DNA of 64,000 nucleotides from Saussurea involucrata (Eukaryota; Streptophyta; Magnoliopsida; Asterales; Asteraceae). The stretch is taken from NCBI GenBank assembly GCA_033807775.1, contig CM066313.1:61116484-61180483 (forward strand). Direction: 5' to 3'. Below, one piece after another: positions 43,547 through 54,697 of the stretch; positions within the stretch are counted from its first letter, which is position 1; every line of letters begins with the position of its first letter. A model generated the notes under the pieces. That model ran no database searches. It was not told where the DNA came from and saw only the letters and a list, made by a program, of their open reading frames with translations. Position numbers and translations under genes: made by a program.

Positions 43547-44340
43547 TTAAATATTGATTGGATTTATTTTTTTAAATTGGAAATCCTTTGGAAAACCAAT
43601 GAGTTTGAAACATCTCTCAATCGTATGACCTGTGATGCCACAATGTTTGCAAAGAAGATGAGGTTTTCCAGATTTTTTCTTATTATCAGCAGCTTTACTA
43701 AAAAAGGCTGAGTTTTGAGCTTTGGTATCTGGAAGGGGGCGAGTCACACCACGATGTGACTCTTCTCTAGATATAAAAGAAAACACAATTTTCACAGAGG
43801 ATAAGGGATCAATAGTTAAAATGTTACTTCGTATGTGCATGTAGGCGTCATCTAACCCCATTAAGACCTGCAATAGTTTTAATAACTGATTATGTTTGGA
43901 AAACTCATGGGAGCATAATAGGAACAAGATGGGAGCTTAACCAAAGCATCAAATTGTTTCCATAATGCATTTAGTTTATGATAATAGTCAGAAACCGAAG
44001 TACCATTTTGACTGAGAGAGTTTATTTTTCGATGTAAATTGAAAGTAACAGATCCATCAATTTTATCACAAGTTTCTTTTAATTCAAGACAAACCTCGGA
44101 AGCAATTTTTGAAAAAACTTGACTGGCAAAAAGTTCCTCAGAAATAGATCCAAGGATCCAAGACAATAATACAAAATTGCATCTGTCCCACTGCTTTCCT
44201 AACACAACATTATCAGTGGGTCGAACAACAGAACCATCCACAAACCCAAGCTTATTCTTGGTTTACAAAGCAAGCACCATAGCACAAGACCAAACCTTAT
44301 AGTTCTCAGTCCCACTCAGTTTGACATTATAAATGGAAAC
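43547..44340 (-). pseudogene. gag: Copia gag of element A, main part, cut by element G
   Basis: Two overlapping frames joined by a frameshift near 43900. The upstream one has LGFVDGSVVRP, LSWILGSISEEL and VSDYYHKLNALW, a retrotransposon gag (UBN2-like) domain. The downstream one has LLQVLMGLDDAYMHIRSNIL and a CCHC knuckle CKHCGITGHTIERC. A further in-frame TAA lies near 44260. It is interrupted at 44340 by element G within the gag N-terminus; the first codons are at 59019-59125. Confidence 0.88.
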
Positions 44341-45141
44341 TGTTGGTTCCCGTATTTGATTAACAAAGATTATCTAATCTATTAGTTCAAATAAGATGTG
44401 ATGCAGAAGCGTATTTGAAGAACTAACAGATATGTTTATATAGAAACAACACAAAATACCAAATAAACAGTATATGAAGAACAAATGAATATCTCAAAGA
44501 TTACTGTATTTGATTAAGAACACTAAGAACAAATTTGACGTTAATTGTGTGTAAGTGTTTTTGCGTAGAAGATTATGCGTGTAAAAGTGGGTGTTGTTCT
44601 TATGTCTTGTGATGATATTTGTTAAGGAAGAACTCAACATGAGTCTTCCTTTTATACTACTACAAAAGATCTATTCTAGACAAAAGGACTATTGCTACAG
44701 GAAAGAAGGGATGGTATGAACAGTTGGAAAACTGCATGCATTAAATGCGCTAATATCAACTTTGAAGGTGGTCCTATCGGAGTATGACACGTGTTGGAGT
44801 CAGACCATGCCTTGTACAAGTTGACGAACGAACCCTGGAACAGTAGCAAGATATTTCTGTAACAGTGGTAAGATATTCCTGTAACAATGGCAAGATATTA
44901 TAAATATCTTCCAAGTCTTCAGTCTTTTCCACAGAGCTTCTGTCAAGGGTGGCAGAGGTTCTGTGACTTGATTCTTCTGATAGCAGTCTTCTTTAGTTCT
45001 GTCTGGTCTTGGTGTTCCTTGAATGATCTTCTTGTTTACTTTGGCAGAGCTTCTGTGGCACTCCGCAGAGCTTCTGTGGAAGTCTTCTATACTTGGCCTA
45101 TTTTTCAATACTTCTAATATTATGAATATTTGGAGCTAACA
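44341..45141 (-). repeat. 3' LTR of element G
   Basis: 801 bases, TGTTGGTTCC to GGAGCTAACA on the plus strand. A minus-strand TATAAAAGG lies near 44648-44656. Repeated CAGAGCTTCTGTG words occur near 44935-45080. Flanked by GAAAC outside and the PPT inside. Confidence 0.96.
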
Positions 45142-45155
45142 ATCTCCCCCTAAGT
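45142..45155 (-). other. Polypurine tract of element G
   Basis: Minus-strand ACTTAGGGGGAGAT next to the 3' LTR. Confidence 0.92.
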
Positions 45156-45277
45156 ATTGAAAAATGAAAATTTGACTTTATGCATAATTAGGCTAAGTGA
45201 AATAGACAGAGGTTAAACAATACCTCAAAGATTCATTTCATTTCTTTTTAAAGTTTACAGAGATATGTAAATGAGAC

Positions 45278-46315
45278 TCAGACATTTGCATCTTTGAAGT
45301 CGTTGAAACTTCTGTTGTCGAATCCCACTTCTCTGAGCTCGTGATAGAATTTGATGCAGAGTTCTCTTAAGCCAATTGTAGCATCTATTTCTATGATCAT
45401 TCTTTCTGCTAATTCTCGATCCATAAGCTCAGTACCTCTGTTCTCTTCTAGGATTGATCTGAATTTGTTCAGAGTACTGGTTGCATACTTCTGACAGTCC
45501 ATTTCCATAAAGAGTCTTACTTGACCAGCAGGATCCTTATATACTAACCCGTACCTTGGTGTTGTCATGATTGAGTTGGGTACGACAGAAGGTGGACAGT
45601 GATCCTCTGGTGGTCTCAGACTTAGATTTCTGACTCCAAGATCTCTTCCCAGTTGAAAGTCTATCATGCTATATAGCAGAAGCTTTTCCCTCATTGCTTT
45701 CCTGAATACTTGATAGGCCCTTCTGTTAGCATCGTTGTCGAAGTTTTCTTTTGTCCAAAGTAGAAGATTTGGCAGATCGTAGGGGTTCAAGTTCCTTATA
45801 TCGGCATCCGAAAATTGATTTTCGGACTTGTTCTCTCTTTTAACTTCGTAGATGTTGTACCTGATCTTTGGAAAGGTTCTTGTTTGAGAGAATTTGCAGT
45901 AAATTACCTTTCCAATTTAGGACTCTGAGAAGACTTCTGCCCTTTCTTTTGGCTTTGTTCTGGTGAAGGTGTTGTCAAGGTCAGCTCTGAGTTGAGGATC
46001 TTCGATGTGTGGCGGAGGATTGTTCTGATATTATTGTCTGTAAAGATACCTTTACACCACCTCTTCCATTTCTGCATGTCGTGTAGTCGGTGGTGGTATT
46101 GGTCTTCGTAGAGCATTCATTTCTTGTATTATCTCTGCAACCCTACCCTTTGTTACCTTTGCTTTTGGATCAAGGATCGGAATTTCTGACAGAGGATCTA
46201 AATTGATTGCCCAGTCTTCTTCAGGTTTAGGAGTGACAAAGGCATCAAATGAGCTCTTCATCAACTTCTCTGTCGTCTGAGGCATTGGTTTTTTCTTCTT
46301 TGGTTCTTCTGTCAT
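45278..46315 (-). pseudogene. ORF4 of element G
   Basis: Three pieces on the minus strand: 46315-46052 (Lys/Pro-rich, EEPKKKKPMPQTTEK), 46116-45904 and 45790-45278, separated by frameshifts and stops. The last has NPYDLPNLLLW, the conserved ORF4 core, then FRKAMREKLLLYSMIDFQLGRD (matching IDFQLGIE of E) and a helical C-terminal part with LRELCIKFYHEL. It is clearly the ORF4 relative but more diverged than those of B and E. Function unknown. Confidence 0.75.
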
Positions 46316-46473
46316 GATACCCTTTCCTTTACCCTTGGCTTGAGGCTCAGAACCTGTTGCCTATTTTGGACTTTCTGGGATTGCTTCTGTTGGTTTGGGT
46401 GTAAAGGTTTCTTTGGGTATGATGGGGATTGCCTCTGTTGTTTTTGACTTTTCAGTTTCTGAGGATGAAGATG

Positions 46474-49400
46474 TCAGGATTTGAACTTGAGGGACATCTT
46501 TTTCAAAGACAGAGGTGGTTTCCACAGAGGCTGGTGTTTCCTCTGTGGGTCTCTGTTGAGTTTCCTGAGTTTGGGTTTGGGTTGGGGGTGCAGAGGAAAT
46601 TGGTTCTGCTGATATTGGTGGACTGCTTGCAGCTGTTTTCCTTTGTTTCTCCCCTTAGGATGATCTGATGGACCATGATGGTCATCATCAGAGTCATCCT
46701 GATTTATATTTGATGTACCCTCTGCCCTGCATGATGTATCTGATTTCTTTGGTGGAACAGCCCATGCAGCAGTCATCTTCGCGCATAAGTCATCACAGAG
46801 GCCGAGTAGATTTTCAACCTCTGCATCTGTGTTGAAGCGCATTTTGCTGACGCTTGCTTGAAACTCTCTGACGTAGTTTGCGTTGGCAGCTGTGAAGGCT
46901 CTGATGAACTCTGTCATTTGATCAAGGATTCCTTGCCCAAGTTCTGTGAGCTGAACTCTGGTCATGTAGTCAGAAGGCTTCATGGCTTGAGTGTTTTGTA
47001 GTGTTTGCTCTTGAACTTCTTCTAAGGCCTTCTTTAGGTCTTCAGTTGTAAGGCCCTTAGAAGTAGAGGATTGATCTTTGAGTTTTTGCAGGAAGTTTTT
47101 GACAGACTCACTGAATGCAGAGGTTACACTTCTTTCGAATTCTGTAGCATGTAGTCTTGTAGAGGTTGTGACAGAATTTTCGGTAGCAGACTTCATCTTG
47201 GACAGAGCTTGTTGTACCTCTGTGGACAAGGTGTCCATTTTGGTATTTAGACTTGTAATGGCTCTTGAAGTAGTTTCTGCAAAAGATTTGGAAGAGCTTT
47301 CCAACTCCTTCATTGTTTGGTTCACAGAGGTGACAAGGGTTTGGAACTCATCCCTTGATACGTGTGAACTCGTTGTAACCTCTGGGGGAACACATTCGTC
47401 CCCAGAGTCAGTCCCTGTTCCTGGGACACCTTCTTTCACCCCTGTTTTTATGTTGAGGGTGGAAGGATTTCCTTCTGATCCTCGAGGAGAAACTTTTGTT
47501 TCAACCTCTACAGAAGTTCTGTGAAGGTCAGTGTCCAAATCCACTCCAGAGGTGGGTATTGGAATGTCCTTCTGTTGACTTGGAGACTTGTCTAGAGTCT
47601 CTTTGTCTCTGTGCTCTCTACTCCTCTCTGAATGGAGGTTTGGCCCTATTGTTGTGTGCGTGGCAGAGGAAACGAATTCCTCTGTGGGGATGTCAGATGT
47701 GATTCTGGGCGACGAATCACGAACAATGGGTGAGTCCTTTCAAGAGGATTCCCCAGGAATGGTTTCCCCGGTTATAATAGGCACAGAGGTTGAAAGAGTA
47801 AACTCTGGCTGGCTGGGTGGGGTTAGGATCGAGCTGTGCTGCTCTTTTTCAATGATACCCTTTGCCGCTAGACCGGCGTTATCAGATATGTGGGTTGCAC
47901 TGGGAGGGGGTTGGGGATGTGTGCCTTCTACTTCTGTGGCATCTTTTTCTGTAGAACCCTCTGTGGTTTCTACCGTAACCTCTTCCTCTATTGTAATCTC
48001 TATGCCTACCTCTTCTTCTGCAGTTTCCACTATAGTCGTTTCTGCTTCTGATCTTAAGGAATCATATATAAAATGAGATCCTATGAGTTGTCGAACGTGA
48101 GGGTACATAGGTTGTGTACCTTGAGCCTCAGATATGACTTCTATTGTATGTTGACGGGTTCGACGTTGAGTGTCAAAACTGGAATGAGGTGGGGAAATTT
48201 CTTCTGTTGTGCACAGAACCTCTGTAGTCTGACTTTGAATGTTCTGATCCAACGGTTCTGCGATCCATCCTGATGGATCTAAGGTGTGAGCTATGTCGGG
48301 ATGGTTAAGGAAGGCATTACAGTCTCCCTCTTGATCTGTATAGGTTATTGGGGAGGGAGGTTGCAGAGGTATAGTCTGGTCTTCCTCTTCCTGTTCGACT
48401 TCCTCTGTAATGACCTGCAAAGGTGATGTGGGTTTCTTCTTCTTTGACTTCCTCTTCTTTGGCTTAGGAGCTCCCTCTTATGTGGATTTGGTTTTTCGTT
48501 TCTTTTGTTTTTGAGGGGAGGGAGGTGCAGAGGATCTTGTTTCTGTAGCATGTGGTGGAGAAGAGGGTTGAGCTGCAGAGGTTGTAGTTTCCTCTGTGAT
48601 TTTCCTTTTCTTGCTCTTCTTTTGGGGTGTTGTTGCAGAGGTTTTTCTCTTGGATGAAGAGGGGTATATGCTCTCTCTTTGGGCTTTGAACCGTGCTTGT
48701 ACTGATTGATATTTTTCTAAAGCTCTGGCCCATTCTTCTTCTGTCATCCTCTCTACTATATCTAAATCTAAGGGGGCTCCTAGATGCGGGGGTGTCACAG
48801 GACATGGTTCTGGAGTCCTGTGGGTGCGTATATAGTCTAACTTCATCTTTTTATCGCTTGCATATGTCAGAAGGTTCTTCGACAGAGGTCTGCAGTGGGG
48901 ATAGTTGTCTTCATGCTCTGTAGGAGTGTTTTGTTCATGGGAAAAAGTTTTACAGTTGGCCCTTCCATTGGACATTTCTCCATTAGAAGTAGAGGCTCGA
49001 ATATGACTCCTAGAATTCTCTGATATTGCAGAGGTGGCAGATATCCTGGTGTGTTCTTTTTGGCCTTTTGGGTTGCAAGCTTTCTGTCGATCGTATTTAC
49101 TATCTCCTGCATCATGATGGTGGCAAAATCAAGTGGAAGATCGTAATAGATCCTATACATGATGGTCAGGATCTGGTGTGAGCTCTGGTCAGGGCTGCCA
49201 GTTTTCCCTGTTAGACAACGATTCAGGATGGAGAAGAGGGTATTCCACAGAGGTGGTAGTCTGCCTCTGCGGAAATCATTGTGTTTCCTTAGGGCTGTGT
49301 TATACCCTAACATCTCTACAAAACGACAGAGCTCCCCGTCCGTCGGAACCTCGGCATATTTCTTTATTCCAAGTAGACCTCTGGTTGGCAGGTTGAACTC

Positions 49401-49858
49401 AAGTGAGAACATAGTTCTGTTGAACATGAGTTCAAGGTATTCAGATTTGTCTGGCTTCGAAATATAGCCTTTTATCAGAGAATCATCTGAATCAAATCGG
49501 AAACTTTGCCAAAATTGATTCAGATATCGAGCAGGGATTTTGGTTGGGGTTTTCGAAAGGAGGGGGTATAGGATATGGTTTTCCATAATGTTGAGGAGAA
49601 GGCATGGGCTTCGCCGAAGGCTGTTGGTGAGGGTACCAGGTAACAGTTATTGGATTTTAAGGGAAGAACATCCTCAAAATGTTCTTTGGTTAGAAAATGT
49701 TGAAGGTGGGTGGTTGGTGCAAAATTTGCAGAGTCACCGAAGTTTTCTGTTTCTGCATTTACGGCGATGTTAGGGTTGTGGGAGTGCTCTGAATGTACTG
49801 GGGATTGTTGAGGAGAGTTCGCCAGAGAGTTCTGAGCAGCGTGGGAACTGGAAGTCAT
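46474..49858 (-). pseudogene. ORF3 of element G
   Basis: ATG 49858. Pieces: 49858-49520, 49586-48867, 48975-48478, 48420-47740 and 47544-46474, with frameshifts near 49550 and 48930 and in-frame stops at 48478-48480 and 47740-47742. The N-terminal domain keeps LCRFVEMLGYN, LPPLWNTLFS, CLTGKTGSPDQSS and RIYYDLPLDFATI. Basic, nuclear-localisation-like clusters (KKSKKRKITEE, KQKKRKTK, KPKKRKSKKKK) follow, then an acidic linker, and then a long coiled coil (47350-46800, with ITSLNTKMDTLSTEVQQALSKM). This is the longest ORF3 in the window. No membrane features. Confidence 0.8.
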
Positions 49859-51269
49859 TTTTGCAAAGAAAAATGAAGATTTGTGAATAGTTGCAGGTTC
49901 GCCGGAGAAGAAAGTAAGTAAAGTTTTTGTGAGGAAAGGTAACTTGGGTTTTATACTGAGTATGTAACCGTAGAATCTGAAAGGGTTAATATTTTGAGGT
50001 AAATAATATTTGGGGTCCGCACTTGAGTGGTTACGGCGGGTTCAACTTTCTAGAGGAACATGCTCCATGTAGGTCCAATGAAGAGATAACACGTCATCTG
50101 TGTCAGTCATGACGAGACGTCGTGGGCGGCTTTATTAAATGCTAGGCGCGTGGGCTTCTTTACCTCCACATGATTCTCACTCACAGAAAATTTACCGTTA
50201 CCGTTACTGTTACAGAAATGCCCAATGTAAAAACTGACAGAGGCTCTGTGATTTGAAAACCTTGTTTTTCTTGCCTCTGTAGGCTGTACCTTCACAAAAA
50301 AATGGTTGAAAAGTCCATGGAGAGGATCGATAAATTATTTAGTATAGAAACTCCTTTACAGAGGTTTTTGGACCTCTGTCAGAGCCAGCAGAGGCTCTGA
50401 GACAAGAAATTTCTCATATCTAACAATTTATAAACATTTTTGATCATCCAAGTTTTTGATTGTTTTTAACAATGTTTTTATGACTAATTTGAAAGCTAGT
50501 GTCCTAGAAAATTGTTTTTGAAAAATAGTTTTATGCAGCAAAGTCTGTTTTAGACAAGAGATGGTCTACAGAAGTTCTATTATGGGAAGAACTCTGTAAC
50601 CATTGACTTCTGTTGTGGTGCATTAGTACGCGATGATTCTTTTTGAAATCTGACACCCAAGGTGATTGACAGAGTTTCCAAGATTATTGATTTATGATTA
50701 GAGCTTTTGCCTGCAGAACCTCTGTTGGACTCAGCAGAGGCTCTGTGACCTTAAATTTCTAATAATGGAAAACTCAATATTCTTTTTGATCAAATTTTAT
50801 TTGGAATGTTTTTAATAATGTTTCTAGAACATATATAGAAATTTGTGTCCTAGAAAATTATTTTCAAAAAGAATTTGTACGAGATACCAACCTTTTTGTT
50901 CTTCTTTGTGCGGTAAAGATATTTCCTTCTGTAGTTGTCATCTCTTCCTCTGCTCCTCCTTGACTTATAAATCCTTGTAGATTTAGCAAGGTCTTCTATT
51001 GCACCCCATTGATCTAATCAACCTCTGTAGATCAAGTATGTTCTCCTTCTGCTCCCCCTTGACCTATGCTTGGTTCAAATAATCAGAAGTAATGTATATA
51101 TCATAGGTCAAGTGTATCAGAGGTTCTGTAAGGATTGTCAGAGATTCTGAGGAATCCTACAGAAGCTCTGTTGTTTTCAGAATTGAGATTTTTAGAATTT
51201 ACATAAAAAAGCAAATTATTTACTTAATATATAAATTTAAAGTGAAGATTAGGTAGATACTTACAGAGT
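49859..51269 (-). promoter_or_regulatory. Spacer between pol and ORF3 of element G, with TATA box and TGACG motifs
   Basis: Non-coding. Minus-strand TATAAAACCC at 49946-49955 lies about 90 bases before the ORF3 ATG. ACGT/TGACG motifs lie near 50089-50125. Farther upstream CAGAGGCTCTG words are frequent (50230, 50390, 50730, 51175), and purine motifs matching AAGGGGGAGCA are near 51050. AT-rich filler between. Interpreted as an internal promoter plus repeated PPT-like motifs. Confidence 0.55.
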
Positions 51270-53049
51270 TTAATTCATATTTATCATTTCTAATTTACCC
51301 ACCAAGTAAAGGAATCTTTTTTCATCAAGTGCCTTGGTGAATAAATCAGCAAGCTGAAATTCTGTTGGTACAAAATGCATCTCGATGGTTTGGTTTTCAA
51401 CATGATACTTCAGAAAGTGATACCTGATATCTATGTGCTTTGTCTTTGAATGCTGTACTGAATTTGCAGAGATGGAAATTGCACTTTTGGAATCACAGAA
51501 GATGGGAATTTTGCAGATGATGTGACCAAAGTCTTTCAGCTGTGTTTTCATCCACAGAACTTGAGAGCAACAGCTAGCAGCAGCAACGTATTCAGCTTCT
51601 GCCGTAGATGTTGAGACACAATTCTGTTTCTTTGAAGTCCAGCTTACTAATTTCCCACCTAGGAAATGACAACTCCCATAGGTACTCTTTCTGTCGAGTT
51701 TACATCCTCCATAATCTGAATCTGTGTATGCCTTTAGTTCAAAACCAGAGTTCTGTGGATACCAGAGGCCAAGATTTTTGGTCCCTCTAAGGTATCTGAA
51801 GATTCTTTTTACAACAATATAATGTGACTTCTTAGGATTAGCTTGATATCTTGCACAGAGGCATGTGGCATGCATTATGCCAGGTCTACTGGCTGTTAAG
51901 TTTAATAAAGACCCAATCATTCCTCTGTAAAGCGTGCATTCAACAGAGATGCCATTTGGATCTGAAAAATAGTTTATTTCCAGTTTCCATTGGGGTTTTC
52001 ATGACAGAGGCATCAGAGAGGCTATATTTTTCAAGTATGTCAGAGACATATTTTGATTGGTTTATGAAAATTCCTTCTGATGTTTGTTTGACTTGAAGTC
52101 CGAGGAAAAAGGTTAATTCTCCCATCATACTCATTTCAAACTCACTCTGCATGAGCTTTTCAAAATCCTTACATTTTTATGCATTAGTAGACCCAAAAAT
52201 GATGTCATCTACATATATTTGTACAAGAATAAGCTCATTTCCTTCTCCTTTAAAGAACAGAGTTGTATCAGTGGTACCTCTTTTGTAGTTGTTATAGAGA
52301 AGAAAGGTAGAAAGTCTTTCGTACCATGCTCTTGGAGCCTGTTTCAGTCCATATAGAGCTTTGTCGAGGCAATAGACATACCTTGGGTACTTTGAGCTTT
52401 CAAACCCTGGTGGTTGTTGGACGTATACTTCTTCTTGAATTTCACCATTGAGAAAGGCAGATTTTACATCCATTTGATATACTTTAAAACCTCTGTGGGC
52501 TGCGAAGGCTAAGAAAATTCTTATTGCTTCGAGCCGTGCAACAGGGGCAAAAGTTTCATCGTAATCTATGCCTTCTTCTTGGCGATATCTCTTGGCCACC
52601 AGTCTTTCTTTGTTTCTAATGATCACTCCCTCCTCATCCTTTTTGTTTCTGAAGACCCACTTAGTCCCTATGGCTTGTTTCCCTCGTGGTAGAGGTACTA
52701 GAGTCCAGACCTTGTTTCGCTCAAACTGCAGAAGCTCTTCTTGCATAGCATCCACCCAGTTTGGGTCTTCCAGGGCCTCAGAGATCTTTTTCGGTTCGAT
52801 CACACTAATAAAGTTGGTAAAGAAACAAAAATTTGCAGAAGCTGATCTTGATTTTACCTTATCAGTGGGATTACCGATGATTTGGCTTGGAGGATGGCTT
52901 TTTGTCCATTGAGTTGTTCGTGGAAGATGATCATTTAAGTCATAAAGTTGAACTTCTATGCTTGAAGTGGTTGATGGTTCTGCCCATGTGTTTAGTTTAG
53001 CTTCTGTAGGAATGGGTATTAGAGTTGGAATTTCCTTCTCTGTAGGCAT
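51270..53049 (-). pseudogene. pol: Copia reverse transcriptase and RNase H of element G
   Basis: 53049-52177 has [45 protein letters not shown] and [13 protein letters not shown] at 52177-52179 stands where E has Glu. The RT tail is at 52152-51940, a frameshift follows near 51930, and 51920-51270 holds RNase H with [25 protein letters not shown] and [13 protein letters not shown]. Entry from integrase also needs a frameshift near 53050. Inactive. Confidence 0.92.
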
Positions 53050-54697
53050 TGTGGTTTCATCTTCACTCCCTCTGGTGTTTCTTCTGGTGTTGCTTCCTCT
53101 GTTGGATTTGTTAGCATTTGGATTACCTCCGTTGTTGAATCTTTTGTTGTCGTATCTTTTGTTCGATTTTCAGTACCTGTAGTAGTTGCAGAAGAGGATG
53201 AGGTATTAAATGGATCAGACAGAGAGATACTTACGTTGTTTACAGAAGGTGATTCTTCAGAGGTTCTGTTGGTTCTAGCAGAGGGATTGACATCGTCGTT
53301 GAACATCTCTTGAAATAGAAGACTTAAATCTTCATTTGTTTTTGAGATGCCAGAGGATTCCTTGTTTAGCCCGAGTTCTGAACCTAGTTGTTCAGAAGTC
53401 TTTTGGAATGAGTCATCAAAGGACACATTGATGCTTTCTACTATCGTGCGCGACTTCAGAAGGTAAACTCTGTAGGCTTTGGAAGCGGCAGAGTACCCGA
53501 TGAACTTGCCTTGGTCAGCCTTTTCTTCAAACTTTCCTCTTGAGTCTCTGTCGTTTAAGACAAAGCATTTGCATCCAAACACATGGAGAAACTTAATGTT
53601 TGGTTGCCGTTTGTTGATCAATTCATAAGGAGTTTTGATGTGTCTTTTCACGATTGTTGAACGATTTTGGGTATAGCAAGCAGTTGAAATTGCTTCTGCC
53701 CAAAAGGTCATTGGTAATCCGCATGCAGAAAGCATGGTTCTTGCAGCCTCCACGAGCGTGCGGTTCTTTCGTTCGACCACGCCATTCTGTTGTGGGGTGC
53801 GAGCGGCAGAGAAGTTCTGGGATATTACTTCTTCTGTGAGATAGGCTTCAATGACAGAGTTTTTGAATTCTGTGCCATTGTCACTTCGTAACTTCAGAAT
53901 TCTGCACTCATAAAGAACTTGGATTCTTTTCATTAGATTAATCAGGACGCATGGAACATCTGATTTCTTTCTGACAAATTCAACCCATGTAAATCGTGAA
54001 TACTCATCAATTAAGAAAAGTATATATTTCTTGCCACCTAGGCTCTGTATAGCGATTGGACCGCAGAGGTCAACGTGAAGCATGTACAGAGGCCTAGGAC
54101 AAGACACATTAGTTTTGCCTCTGTGGGAAGTTCTTTTGAGTTTTCCCATTTCACAGGCAGAACATAAATGATCCTTATTAAATTTTACAATAGGTAAATC
54201 TTTGACTAGATCAAGTTTTACCAGTTTATCTAGAGTATGAAAGTTTAAATGACAGAACCTATTATGCCATAGCCAGGCTTCTTCACTCTTGCTTGCAACA
54301 AGACACATGTTGTCCTTGTTTTTGGCATTGAAGTTCATTAGATATACAGATCACCTTTTCTTTTGGCTCGCAAAAGTTCTATTCCGGTGTCTTCACTTAG
54401 TAGAGAGCAAAATGTTCTCTTGAATAGTACATCGAATCCTGTGTCACAAAGTTGGCTGACACTGAGTAGGTTGGGTTTTAGGCCATCCACATATGCAACT
54501 TTGTGTACGGTGATATTTTCTTTCTTTATGACTCCATAGCCTTTAATATGCCCCTTTTTGTTGTCTCCAAAAGTCGCTGATCCACCATCTTGTTTTTCTT
54601 GGTACGTGGATAGAAGACCTCTGTTGCCAGCCATGTGCCTTGAGCATCCGGAGTCTAGATACCAGATTGGTACATACTGCTTCTGCAAGACAATCAC
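53019..54697 (-). pseudogene. pol: Copia protease and integrase of element G
   Basis: Begins with WYLDSGCSRHMAG (protease active site), then TFGDNKKGHIKGYG. A stop at 54338 and a frameshift lead to 54338-53019 with WLWHNRFCHLNF to LCSACEMGK, LHVDLCGP, LRSDNGTEF and GVVERKNR, all catalytic residues present. FGCKCFVLND and FIGYSAASKAYRVY follow, then a long Ser/Thr linker. The gag frame ends at 54694-54696 in another register, so protease here follows gag across a frame change with a pyrimidine-rich TTGTCTTGCAG spacer. Confidence 0.92.
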
